Below, piece by piece: positions 1 through 10,536 of a DNA stretch of 64,000 nucleotides. The notes under the pieces were generated by a model. That model saw only the letters and a program-made list of their open reading frames with translations, searched no databases and was not told the origin of the DNA. The position numbers and the translations under genes were made by a program. Origin of the DNA: Ceraceosorus guamensis (taxonomy: Eukaryota > Basidiomycota > Exobasidiomycetes > Ceraceosorales > Ceraceosoraceae). The stretch is from positions 124,001 to 188,000 of the forward strand of contig NW_020290016.1 in NCBI RefSeq assembly GCF_003144195.1, in the 5' to 3' direction. Numbering within the stretch: the stretch's first letter is position 1; the number at the start of each line of letters is the position of its first letter.

Positions 1-955
1 ACACAGCTTTGGTTTCGCCGTCTCTTCGTCCTGCAGCGAGGTGTGGTTGAGTGGTATCAGCGTCTCAGCGCGCGATGGCTTACTTCTATAAAGATCAAGC
101 TTGCTCAACTCACCCGCTGAATCCTGGAGAATGGAATCGCGCGCGGCACGGAGGGACGAGAGTCAGAGCGACGCTGCGCACCTATGCTCCACCGATGAGA
201 TGCATGACCCTGTGTTTCGATCCCTCATACTTTTTGCGCGTTTTCTCGTGGTCGTCCACCACGACGAGGTTCGCCGAAGCGCTTGACGCACATGCTCATC
301 TACTCACAATATCTTTCCGATCCTGACGCTCCTGCAGCACTCCCGCAATCCACTCTCCATAGCTTCCCCAGCTCTCAAGATCGACACTCCGCAGATCCTC
401 CCCTCAAATTTCAGTCCTGCCATTACATCAAGTCGCGAATGGACAAGGTGCGTCAGCTGCGATGCTCTGTGTGTGTGTGTGTGTGTGATGTATGCGCAGC
501 TTCGAAGTCCAAACTTACCATCATAAGCCCCACCGGTGGATGTCTGCACCGTCTTCTCGAGCGTGGGCAAGTAATTCAATCCTTCCTCTACTACCATACG
601 TATGATCCTGTCTGCGTAAAAGATGAAATCGGATCGAGAAGTAGCGCTGGACCTGATGATTGTCAGGAGCGCATCTTGAGGTAGGACGAGAAAGTGAGGG
701 AGTGTGCGACGCCAATCGTCAGTAGAGGTCTGACGGTCTTGCGGTTGCGCAAAGCAAATAGATCGGCCCAGCCCATTTGAATGGCGAGCGCGACCGCAGC
801 TCCGGCTTCGGTCTTGGCTAAGCGCTGCGCTGCAATCCTCGTCACTCACTTAATTGAGCCGTTTGAGCAAGCCTGGTAGCATTGGGCGGTAAGACGATGC
901 CTTGCCCAGCCGTGGCAGGAGCAACACTTTTCGTCGCTTCTCCAGCCGAAGGCAT
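1..955 (-). CDS. FUR1: Uracil phosphoribosyltransferase, C-terminus beyond the left edge
   Basis: Converts uracil plus PRPP to UMP in the cytosolic pyrimidine salvage pathway, the step that also activates 5-fluorouracil. Exons on the minus strand: 955-850 (ATG at 955), about 737-519, 416-308, 123-114 and 30-1, continuing off the window. Family blocks seen in order: LPQDALLTIIRS, DFIFYADRIIRMVVEEGLN, GRICGVSILRAGEAMESGL, RSVRIGKIL, then IQR from a 10-nt exon and DEETAKPKL. These match the FUR1/UPRT core; the PRPP-binding end lies outside the window. Phases agree at every junction, and the micro-exon supplies exactly the conserved IQR between GKIL and DEET. The acceptor of exon 2 (an AAG near 738) is the least certain. 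Upstream in-frame codons before 955 contain no ATG. Intron 417-518 carries a GT microsatellite. Confidence 0.9.
114..123 (-). other. FUR1: 10-nt micro-exon of FUR1
   Basis: On the minus strand CTCCAG precedes and GTGAGT follows the ten bases GATTCAGCGG. Joined to the flanking exons, which end in TT and begin with GAC, it reads Leu-Ile-Gln-Arg-Asp-Glu, the invariant link of the family. The flanking introns are 124-307 and 31-113. Skipping it would shift the frame. Confidence 0.85.
467..488. repeat. GT dinucleotide microsatellite
   Basis: An uninterrupted run of about eleven GT units inside a FUR1 intron, downstream of the donor at 518-513 as transcribed. On the transcript it reads as a CA repeat. 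Likely length-variable. Confidence 0.9.
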
Positions 956-1658
956 CTTCGAAGTTAACTGGACGCGAAGTCGACGTGTCGTGTGAGTAAG
1001 AAGTGGGGATGGAGGAGGTCGGTTGAGCGACGCGCGAGCCAGTCGATGGAGCCGGGAGAAGGCGAAGAGGGGTACGAAGCAGAGTTCAGAATCCAAGAAT
1101 TAAGAGGGTCGTGCAGGTCAAGGACAAACTCAAAACAAGGGTGCGAATGAGCAGTCATGAGCGAGTGAGAGTGTGCGTCAGAAGTCGAGCAGGTGTGCGC
1201 CAACTATACGACGACTCTTTGAGTCTTGCGTCTTATCTACAGTCACCCAGTGAAGTGTAGTTTTGAATCGAATCAAGATCACTCGTAACTTTGAATCTAA
1301 AATCACAATCAACTTTCAGCCCCAAAAAAAAAAGAGCTTTGATATCACGCTGCATGCATAAAGTCTTTACCGGTAGTCACACGAGGCGGAAGCGGCGCGC
1401 TGCCTTGCGCCGACCAAGCCCACAATTAAGCGTTCGCGGTGTGCCGGCTGCCTGCTGCATGCTGTCTGCGATGCCCCCATGCAAGTGCCGGTGGTTGATG
1501 AAGCACCCATACGAGCCAATGCAACTCCCTCATGAATTGCAATCAGCCTCAACAAGAAGATGTCTGGCATTGCAAGTGGGATGGTGAAAGCACACAGGAT
1601 TGACAGGGGATGAAGAGCGAGCGAGTCGCGGTATTGGCGAGTGCTGCGAGCATGCCTG
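956..1658. other. Spacer: FUR1 upstream region and 3' flank of the reductase
   Basis: About 700 bp between two minus-strand genes. It should hold the FUR1 promoter and the end of the reductase transcript. A ten-base A run sits near 1324. No protein family or RNA gene was recognised on either strand. Confidence 0.5.
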
Positions 1659-2507
1659 CTACTTGCCCTGGAAGAACTCGACGGGACTAGTATGACGAGG
1701 CTTGAAGCCAATGAGCTCATTGTCGTTCTTGTGATGGGCGTTTCCAGTCCCACCGAGCTGGTATGCGAGCCAAGCAAAGAATCCATTCTGATCCGGCACC
1801 TTGCTAGCTTCCAAGAAGCTCTCAGAGGGCACGACTTTGGCCTTATCCTCGCTCAATCCGACCTGCTCCACAATCTGCTTAAAGTCGGTGTCGAAGCTTG
1901 ATATTTTGATGTTTCGGTTGTGCAGCTCTTTGGAAGGCAGAGTTGAAAAAGCGGAAGCGACGGCCAATCCGATATCCTCCTCTGCGGTGGAGGAGAACTT
2001 GATGCCTTGCGTAAAAGGCAAGTTGGGAAGGAACAAGGGCAGATAAGAGCCGAAGATGCCCGTGGCGAAGGCTGTCCATGGAAGTTGGATGGATTCCAAG
2101 TATCGATGAAGAGGTTCCTTGCCCGAGATGAGCGGGTGAATGTCTTCCGCCTTGAATCGCTCCAGATCGATTCCATAGTCTGTAGGCACAAAGATTTTGA
2201 CGCTTGCTGCTTTAGCACCGTCTGCAAGCCTGTTCGAAGGTCCTCCCGGTGCTAGAGCTGCTCCGCCAAGCGCCAAGATGACCACCTCGGCCGAAACAGA
2301 TTCGAAGGCCTTTTGCAAAGTCGAGGCGTCATCGTAATCGGCCTTGATGATCTTGGCTCCCTTGGACTCCAGAGCCGACGTCTTGCTATTGTCGCTTCCT
2401 TCCCGAGATAGGATGCTGACTTTTTTGCCCTTGTTCAGCAACTCTGTCACAATATGACCTCCAATATTCCCGGCGCCTACAACTACAAAGTTCGAAAGGT
2501 CTGACAT
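1659..2507 (-). CDS. NmrA-like / isoflavone-reductase-like NAD(P)-binding protein
   Basis: A single-exon protein of 282 residues, starting at the ATG at 2507. The N-terminus FVVVGAGNIGGHIVTELL is a Rossmann strand with the GxxGxxG dinucleotide loop. It is followed by a second strand (KVSILSREGS) typical of NADP-preferring NmrA/isoflavone-reductase-like atypical SDRs, and by IKADYDD and VVILALGG turns. The central FVPTDYGID corresponds to the family's FxPSEFG segment. The lysine found downstream in true aromatic-ether reductases is not obvious, so the substrate cannot be named; a redox sensor or a reductase of small phenolics are both possible. The in-frame stretch upstream of 2507 has no ATG up to at least 2700 and is taken as leader. 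Standard length for the family. Confidence 0.85.
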   Translation of the reverse strand: MSDLSNFVVVGAGNIGGHIVTELLNKGKKVSILSREGSDNSKTSALESKGAKIIKADYDDASTLQKAFESVSAEVVILALGGAALAPGGPSNRLADGAKAASVKIFVPTDYGIDLERFKAEDIHPLISGKEPLHRYLESIQLPWTAFATGIFGSYLPLFLPNLPFTQGIKFSSTAEEDIGLAVASAFSTLPSKELHNRNIKISSFDTDFKQIVEQVGLSEDKAKVVPSESFLEASKVPDQNGFFAWLAYQLGGTGNAHHKNDNELIGFKPRHTSPVEFFQGK

Positions 2508-3174
2508 GATCGATGCTTTTGTGTTGATCACCAAAACTTCGACGAGATGCGGCACTTGAGCGAGATGGCGTGTTTTAGGTGGGCTAGTCTTTCCTAGCAG
2601 TGATATGGCTCGAGGCTGGGGAAGCTTAGTCGGCTGCTGCTTGGGCGAGACTATGGTGGACAGAGCTGATGTCAGGTCGATGCAGGAGAGCGAAGGATGC
2701 GAAGCCTTCATGAACAGCCCTATTTATGCCTTTGCAAGTGCGGCCACTCGCTCGCGCACTACTTCATGAATCACGTCAGCGCAGGCTTCGTCATGTACCT
2801 GCGGGCTATTCTATCACCACTGCGCGCAGCTCACGGCCAGCCCACGAATCGCATTCGTGAATCACGGATCTTGACGTCCGATTCGAGGAACATGAATGAG
2901 AGCAGTCACCGCAGTCGGGTGCGGTGGTACACACATGCTGCTGTGAAGCTGGTCTAGTGATTGCGTGCGAACCGGACTTTAGCACAAGAAGGGGGGCGCT
3001 TAAGCGCGCATGCTGCGTGATGGTGCATCAGCAATGCGTGCGAGCTCACACGTACGCGCGTGCGTGCGTGTGGCTGAATTGAGTTCACGATTACGACTCT
3101 CGGTGATAAGGCGCAATCTGACAAGCTTGTGGTGTGTGTGTGTGTGCGTGTGTGTGTGTGTGTGTGCGTGTGTG

Positions 3175-3210
<36 letters not shown>

Positions 3211-4018
3211 TGTGCGTGTGTGTGTGTGTGCGTGTGTGTGTGTGTGTGTGTGCGCGTGTGTGTGTGTGTGTCAATGACGCGGCTCATGGATGTGGTGATG
3301 CCTAGCTGCCTCCGACTGCCCATGCAACGTCCATGTGACTCTGACTGCGCTTTCACCTTCTACCAGTTTCTTCCTTCGTGATGAGAATGGAGAAGCTATC
3401 ATGCTGAGGTGCTGCTGCGACGCAACTCAATATAAGTCCACTGGTACCCCACTCCCGTAAGCTGAACGGCTGCGCGCTTGGCTTGCGCGATCAGGTCAGT
3501 CATCTTGATCGCGCCTCCGCGTCGCCCATCTTGCCCACCCGTGAGCGGACGTCCTTGCTTGCTTGCGAAACCCGCAAAGGCTCTCGCCTCATGATTGTGA
3601 AGTGTCTCCTGTGTCGTGAAATTTGGTGCCAAAGCACACACATACGCGTCCCCTTGCGCTTTCCGCCCGAGATTGCGGACGTTTCCGTCTTAGCCGTCTC
3701 TGCAGCGCATGCACGAGCGTCACAATCACGAATGCAGCAGCTCAAGTGTACGGCCGTAGAGCCCTGCGCGGGCATTCGGTGGGCATGTCGAAGCTTCTTT
3801 CAGAACCTGACGCATCTACGATGGAGTGAACACCAACGCGGCTCACTTGGCCCTCTCGGTCCATATCTTTGATTACTGTCATTGATCCGACGTGCCACGC
3901 CCGACATCTTTCTGACTTAGGATACAAAAACCCACTCCCTGCTTTTCGGGACGTGGACTAGTGGTGAAAATTTTGGGGTTCAAGTCTCAGTGTCGTTTGG
4001 GTGAGACGCGGGCGGGGC
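2508..4018. other. Spacer with a long Z-DNA-prone repeat
   Basis: About 1.5 kb between the reductase promoter side and the 3' end of RXT3. It contains a 140-bp alternating purine-pyrimidine tract (3132-3271) and words such as ATTCGTGAATCACGGATC near 2852. The ORFs here are out of character (Thr-His or Val-Cys runs from the repeat), so no gene is called. Confidence 0.6.
3132..3271. repeat. Compound (TG)n/(TGCG)n microsatellite, 140 bp
   Basis: Strictly alternating G and T/C from 3132 to 3271. TG runs flank a core of about ten GTGC units (about 3175-3213). There are no interruptions of purine-pyrimidine alternation, so Z-DNA formation is favoured on known physical grounds. Confidence 0.95.
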
Positions 4019-7000
4019 TCAGGCGCTTTCAACAGCAGCCACGTTGGATCTCTGCAGGTCCCAGAAGTGTCTTTGAGGATGCTCGGTGGAGTTCTGCTGC
4101 TCAGAAGACAGGCGGGATACTGCTGCTAGCTTTGCAGCATCGACGAGGGAAATGAGCTTCGCGAAGGGCGCCAGCCCTGCATTTTTAGTGTCCGTGAGAG
4201 GTTGAGATACAGGCTCTGAACCTGTGGCTTGTGCTGCCCCGGTATCGTGCTCAGCGTTGTGCCCGTTGAGCGAGCCGAGTGGTTCCTCTGCAGGCAGAGA
4301 AGCGACATCCGCAAGAAGTTTGAGAGATGCGAGATGATCGATTCGCTTCTTTGTTCCGCGCACGCCCCGTTGTAAGGATGCGTAGCCAGGCTGATAATTT
4401 GCATAAGCGAAGGTCAGCTGAAAGATCTTGATCGTTGTGCCAGCGCCCCATGCATACTCACCTCCTTCAGCTCAACGCTCTCGATGACGAGGCTCACTCC
4501 ATCATGTGTGTTGCCCCAGCTACGCGACCGCACGCCGGAGCGCTGGCTACCCTTGTACGCAATCAAGCGGGGTCCAACACGAAGATGGACCGACAGATCG
4601 CATGTCGTGCTGGATCTCGCGTGCGCCGGCACGTTGGGCTTGACCATGCCTTTAAGGGGTGCGCTGGCGGCTCGCACGTCTCTCTCAGGCTCTCCACTAT
4701 GGGTGTCGTCGTTTTCATCTTTCGCGAGTCGCGCTTCCTTCCACGCGAACATGGCATTGCCCGGTGGTACCCATCCAGGCACGTCGTCGAGCGCCGGACC
4801 GTCGATCCATCCAGCATGAGTGCACATAGCGACGATGTCAGAGTCATCGGTATAGACATCTGTGCCCCAGATACGGCGTCGCAGAAGGGCCTGCTGGCTC
4901 CAGAATATTTCGGTCCCCTTCTCCTTGAACGAAGCCTTCACAGTCGTCTCTTCCCTCTCAATCGTCCGGTCGACGTGGCGCAACGTTGCAGCAGCGCGCG
5001 CCCCCTTGAGGTTTGCTCGCTCATTCAGCATCATTCTAAAGTGCTCTTGACCTCTCCAGCCCAAGCGCCATTTGTCGATATTGGATGCGAATTGCAAGTC
5101 CTTGGCATTGGCTGGTTCAGCGGAGGAGTGGCGACCCGTTTCGGGAAGACGCACTGACAACTGTTCCTCGCTCTTAGATGCTGCGTCTGGTCTACCGTTT
5201 GCGCCAACGCGCGATGAAGCATCGTCTAGAGTGGGACCAGGCCCCAACCATGCGCCTGAGATGCGTACTTCGAGAGTCGAGCCAACGTTGGCAGCCAGAA
5301 GCTCACCAGGAAGTAGCGGGTCGATTTTTGGATCGTAAATCCAGCTTCCGAGATGGCGGGCCGCTTTGACTGAGGCTGTGTCAGTGTTGGCTCCGTGAGG
5401 TCCAGTCTTCGCCTCAGAAGCAGAGACGGCCGTCGGCGGCTTCGGGGCACTGCTGGCGGTGCGTTCGCCAATCTCGCGCAGAGCAGAGTTGTAATCGCCG
5501 TGCTTCAAGTTCTCGGGAGTAAGCAGGAAATCGTCACGTAAGCGCCCTTCCACCTTTTCCAGGTGCTCCCAGACCGCTTCGGAGTCAACGCGAGGGCCAG
5601 CATCAAAATCGCGCGTTGGCACTCTGCCGCTTTCGGAAGCTCCACCTTTGCGACCTCCTGCCAAGCCAATAGCTGGACGTAGCACTGGCTCGTACCTGCT
5701 ATTCGAGTTGTACTCGTCAAAAACGCGGCCCCCAGTGCTGGCTAGCCAGGGCCGTGCATAAGCGTTGGCTTGTGCCTGTGCTTGCACTCGTGCCTGTGCC
5801 TGGGCTTGCGCCTGTGCCTGTGCCTGTGCCTGGGCTTGAGCGTGAGCGTGAGCCTGGGCAGCAAGTTGCTGCTGCTCGTGCTCCTGTTGCTGCTGTCTGC
5901 GCAAGTGCTCTTCATGGCGCTGCTGCTCTTGCTGATGTTGATGCTGGGCGGCAGCTTGTTCCGCATGGATACCTTGTGGAGGCAACATGCTGAGTGGCCG
6001 GGGTACACCATGACCTTGCTGCAGATTTCCAGGTGGTGCAAGCATGCCTGCGTGCTGGAGAGCCTCTTGCTCTGCCTTGACGCGCTTCTGAGTCCCAGAC
6101 TTGCGCGGCCGCGACGCGGGAGCTCGTTTAGGTGCGCTCGGAGGCATCTCCTGCAGTTGTCCAGATGCCATGCTCTGATACGGATTTTGGCCCGGAGGCA
6201 CTGCTGGTACGCCTCGGCCTGCAGCTGGTGGCATTGGCTCGTGAACGCCAGCTTGTCTGTGTTGGATCGTTGGAGAGTGCTTGGCTGGGTACATTTGCCC
6301 ACCCGAGGGTTCGTTCACGCCCGGCTGCGCGTGAGCGTAGCCAGCGTGGCCTAGGTGGTGCTGGAACGTGTTCGCCGGGTGGGTCTCAGCAGTGCCGGGT
6401 GGAGGACGTTGGCGCTGATCGTACGGATTGTAAGGTGGACCAGCCCTCGACTGCTGGTTAGCGTATGTGTCTGGTCCAGACACGTTCTGCGCGGGCGGTC
6501 GAGGTCGCGCGGTAGCACTCTGATTCGAAGGCTGTGGTGTCGGACCCGACGCAGGAGGCGGTCCATATGGGTAGGCCCGCGGATCCGGTGCTCGAGGGGG
6601 AGGAAGAGGGCCTCCAGCAAATGCAGGGCTTGCACTGGGTCGAGGCTGATGGTGAGCAGGATAGTCAGAGTGTTCTGGTCCGCTGCCATAAGGTGGCACT
6701 GGTTGGCGTGTAGGTGGTGGTGACGGTAGTCCCTCGTGGTCCCGTTTCCGCTTGTGTGGAGCTGCGCCACCCGTCGAACCTATCGGCGCTCCCTTGTCAT
6801 GAATTGGGCTCCCCTGTCGGCTGCCAGCAGGTGGTCGACCGATAGATTGCGTTGCAGCGGGATGGCCCTGCTGCGGAGGAAAACGACCTCCAGGACCTCC
6901 TGCAGATGGAAGCGGCATATTGGAAGCGAAATTTGGGCTCGCAGCATAGCGCATGTCTCCAGAGTGGGTTCGACCATGCCCGCCGCCAAATCTGCCCATC

Positions 7001-8101
7001 TCTTGCGCTCGCCAAGCAGCTGCTTGCTGTTGCGCTTCCTCGGCAAGAGGCCCGCTCCACTTGCGCCTTGCCAGTGCAGCCACAGCACTGTCGTTGGTGA
7101 TGGCGCTAGACGCCCTTGGCGGTCCAGGTTCTGCCCCAGCCTGCGCCGCCAATGTCCTCGGACTGGGGCTGGGGTCGTCCGCACGCCTGTGCTTTCCGGG
7201 ACTCGTATCACGATCTCGCTCTCGCGATCCACCGGAAGGTCCGAGAATGGAACTCATGCTCATGGGGTCGCCCCGAGGAGCTGCTGGAGCTTCATCTCCG
7301 CCAACATTTCTTCCATGCCCATCTTGGTCAAGAGATCTTCGCGCACGAGGCAAGAGTGGCGATGCACTTCTCCGCATTCCATAGCTTTGCGCATTACTGC
7401 TAGACCACGGCTCGGCTGGCAGGGCGGCGCGAGTGTCGACTGGCGAGTGATAGCTTGGTTCGCGATGCCCGCCATAGCCACTGCGTGGGGGACCACTGCT
7501 TGCATGGCCTCCATGCGAGGGCGGCGCATTCCAGCTGGCTATCCGAGCATGATTTTGATCGTGATGGCCGCTATCGAATTGGCTAGAGTGTCCAGAGCGT
7601 CCCCTAGTAGGATTTGCTGCGCTTCCAGCCGGCGGCACGCGAGGAGCAGAGGATGGAGCTGACATCGGTCCTGACTGGTTCGCAGGGTCCCACGGCCGGT
7701 ACGAAGAAGTTGGGGTTCGAGGTCGTCTTCCCGGAGAGATGGGTGGCGGTGGCTGGCTGTGATGCGGTGGACCAGGATAGCCATGGCCGTGCCCGTGCCC
7801 GTGCCCGTGCCCCGGCATACTCATTCCGCCCTGCGAGGCGTAAGAATGACCATAAGGAGGTGATGCGGCATGGTGATGGTCTGTGCGCAGCACGGAGGAG
7901 TCCCCTGTTAGCCGGTAATCTGCCTTTGATCACCTTGTCTGGCCATTTTTAGCATGGCGAAGATTCGGCCCAGACCTACTGTGTCTGCCAGAGTCGTGTG
8001 GGCGACCATCATTCGCACAAATTCCGATGTGCACTTACCTCGTGATGATTGAGCAGCAAGTTCTTCTTCACGCTCACTACGACCGTTGCCAGCGGGTCCA
8101 T
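4019..8101 (-). CDS. RXT3: Rxt3-like subunit of the Rpd3L histone deacetylase complex
   Basis: Nuclear corepressor subunit. Model: exons 8101-8039, 7923-4462 and 4417-4019, giving 1307 residues. The diagnostic Rxt3 region is in the C-terminal third: HLGSWIYDPKIDPLLPGELL, a long variable part, then FWSQQALLRRRIWGTDVYTDDSDI followed by an AMCTHAGW strand (about residue 1035 on). The RR(I/Y)xGTxxYTDDSDxVA...HxGW signature identifies the family. The N-terminal two thirds is disordered (Pro, Gly, His, Ser, Gln), with a QA/HA repeat near residues 709-744, much longer than yeast Rxt3 (about 290 residues). The last intron is only 44 bp (4418-4461). The first junction uses an AAAG acceptor at 7924 chosen by phase and is tentative. 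Another Rpd3L subunit, Sds3-like, lies at 60055. Confidence 0.85.
5754..5862 (-). repeat. Coding hexanucleotide repeat (Gln-Ala / His-Ala)
   Basis: Imperfect repeats of GCCTGT/GCCTGG on the plus strand encode alternating Gln-Ala with some His-Ala in the disordered part of the Rxt3-like protein. The period of two codons keeps length changes in frame. Confidence 0.85.
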
Positions 8102-10536
8102 GATAGCCTCCTGTTGCTTTGCGATGCTGACCTGGCCACGTCGAGCGGTGGTGGGAGGTGAAGTTGTGGTAGGATCAGCTCGATCCACAGAACTCAAGCG
8201 TGCGTTGGGCTTTGCTGCAGGTCCGCAGACTCACCATCGCGATACATTGCTGGGATTTCCAAAAGCTCAGCGTGAGTTGGGAATGGATTGACGTAAGTCG
8301 CCGTGGTCGAGAGACCGCGCAAGGAGAGGGGCGCTCGTCAGAGTGGTCCTTCTCTGCAACTGGGGTCGAGTATATATGGGCAAAACCTTGGCGTCTTGTA
8401 GTTCTCCGCGGTTCCCTAGCTGCCTGGAAGACCGTGATTGCGTTCGGAAATGTCGAGCCCGAGAGAGCGACTCGGGCTTGCGATGTGAGTGGTCTTCACG
8501 CTGCCGCTTCTGTGAGGGTGGAAGGGTCGCCGAGATGGTGGTAGCAATGCGCGAAGCGACGCGGAGTAGGTTGGTGCCGGTAAAGCAGGACGCGGGTTGA
8601 ATCTGACGTACGAGCGGCCCAATGTGCGGCAAATGCGAGCTGCAAATCCCGCGCTAGCCTTCTGAGCCGTCTGGGTGCAGCTGCGCAGCAGCAGCAGCAA
8701 GGCAGCAGGAAGGAAGGGTGGAGATCACAGCCGCGGCGGCACAGCAGCTCGGCGAGCGCGTAGTACAGCAAAACGTCGAAGAAAGCAGCACGCCGTGGTG
8801 AGTTCCTGCTGGATAGCGCATCGACGCGCGCAGGCTTGATGCATGCATGCTGCACCGTATGCAAGGTCAAGACTCACATGGCTGCCATATGCTGTGCTGT
8901 TTGCGGGCGCGCAACGTCAGCCTCGGCGCCGTGCGTGCATCTGTTTCACAAGTGAGTACATGTGTAGCGCTGATCAGCCACGCGCGTTTTTGCTACATGG
9001 CGCGCGACACACTACGCGCAATAAGCAGTAGGTCTATATACCCACCGGAATGCGCGTACATATAAATCAAGAGTACGGTATACAGTCAAACCCGCCTATA
9101 TTCACCCCATTGGGGGCGCTTATTTTTGGTGACTACAGCAGGGTGTGCCAATAGGCGCCACGTCATGGGACAAAAAACTGGTCATGTGACTCAATTTTTT
9201 TGTCATGTGACGTGATTTTCTGGTCATGTGACTTGATTTTCTGGTCATGTGACCAGATCTTTGGTCACATGACTATTGAGCGTGACTACAGAAGCTTGCT
9301 GTATGGTGTAGATTGCATGTTTGGTGCCCAGTAAAAAGAGGTGATAGTGATTAAAGAAGGGTTGTGATTATAACTCTGATTTTGCCTGCCAAATCAAATG
9401 GGGGCCGTCCATTTGGGTGAATACATTGAGTTGTGACAATAGACCATAGTGCTTATAGCCGGGTTTGACTGTACGCCGCGTGCAGCTGCGAACCAAATGC
9501 GCAGACCAGGCGTGGATGGATTCAGATTATAGTTGCTGCAATTGGTGTATACGTTCATGATTCGCCAGGAAATAAGGGTCGCGCGCGCCCAGAGCGGCGC
9601 TAGTGCATCTCCGCACCGCCGCCACACAATCATGCGCGCGGCTCATTCAACCAACGCCTCGATCAGGCGCAATTAAAGCGGGCAGGGCAGTTCAAGGAGG
9701 CACGAGGTGTGGATTTGATGACCATCTCGAATCTGATGACGGCGTTCAAGCGGATGCATGCATGGTTGTGTGCGCGCGCGCGCGCACGCACCCACTCATT
9801 CGTTCACGATTCTGTGCACGGCGACTCGTGACTAAGGAAAGATGTGCACATTGCCCCACTCGACCCTATAGCCAGCATTGCTTTGCAATCGAGTAGCAGG
9901 GAGCTTTGAGCGCAACATTCGTGATTCTGATTGTTGATTCGTGATTCGTCAGCTACGCGTTCCGAAAGGTGCTGCTGCTGCTGGCGAGTGCTCTGACTTG
10001 GCCTCAGCGGTGGTATCGACACACGTAGAGCGCTCTCACACATTTCCCCCTAACCGGCCGCTGCTTGGCGCAAACTTTTAACGTCGTTCTGATCGAGTCG
10101 TGCCTGCTCGCGCGACGTCGGCTCTCTGCAGACACGTGTCGAACGATCATCCGAGGTATCGATTCTTGGTTCCTCAATCAAAATGGTTCCAGTCGAGAGG
10201 TGTGATGGCGCGACGTTCATTTGAAGCGACTCCTGATGTCCTGATGATTCGAAGTATCAAAGACGCCGCGTGAGGTTGGCGCAGCTGTTCAAGGTGCGCC
10301 TGTCTCGCGTTCCAAGCAGTCGCTCAACCACTACAATGATGATCTCTCATCTTCCGCGCTAGCTCACACCATGCACATGGTCGACAAGAGGGTTGCTGAA
10401 GTCAAAGCTTGGAAAAGTCGCAGTGAGCAACGGGTGAGTCGTGATCGAATGGTTGCGTGTACGTACAATGCCGATATTAGTACACTGGTAGTCACACCTA
10501 TGGGTCAGGTGGGCGAAACTCGTACGAGCTCGAGGA
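8102..10536. other. 2.4-kb spacer holding a MITE
   Basis: Upstream of RXT3 and downstream of the MFS gene, both on the minus strand. It holds the 389-bp MITE at 9083-9471, a CG-alternating run near 9771-9790, and clustered ATTCGTGATT words at 9919-9952. No coding family recognised. Confidence 0.6.
9083..9471. mobile_element. Non-autonomous pogo/Tc1-mariner-like MITE
   Basis: Terminal inverted repeats of about 18 bp begin CAGTCAAACCCG and match with one mismatch (left 9083-9100, right 9454-9471). A TA dinucleotide flanks each end (9081-9082, 9472-9473), the target duplication expected for the Tc1/mariner superfamily; CAGT termini suggest the pogo/Fot1 side. At 389 bp it has no transposase. 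The interior carries four direct copies of GTCATGTGAC spaced exactly 21 bp (9181, 9202, 9223, 9244) and one inverted copy at 9264. The well-kept ends suggest a fairly recent insertion. Confidence 0.88.

Noticed and set aside
41-90. tRNA-like start (GTGTGGTTGAGTGGTATCAGCG) inside the FUR1 intron region
   Set aside because: Resembles a D-arm of Ser/Leu tRNAs, but no T-arm (GGTTCGA) or acceptor partner follows at the right distance.
2954-3381. ORFs of about 100-123 codons on both strands over 2954-3381
   Set aside because: They are translations of the TG/TGCG repeat (Thr-His and Val-Cys runs), not genes.
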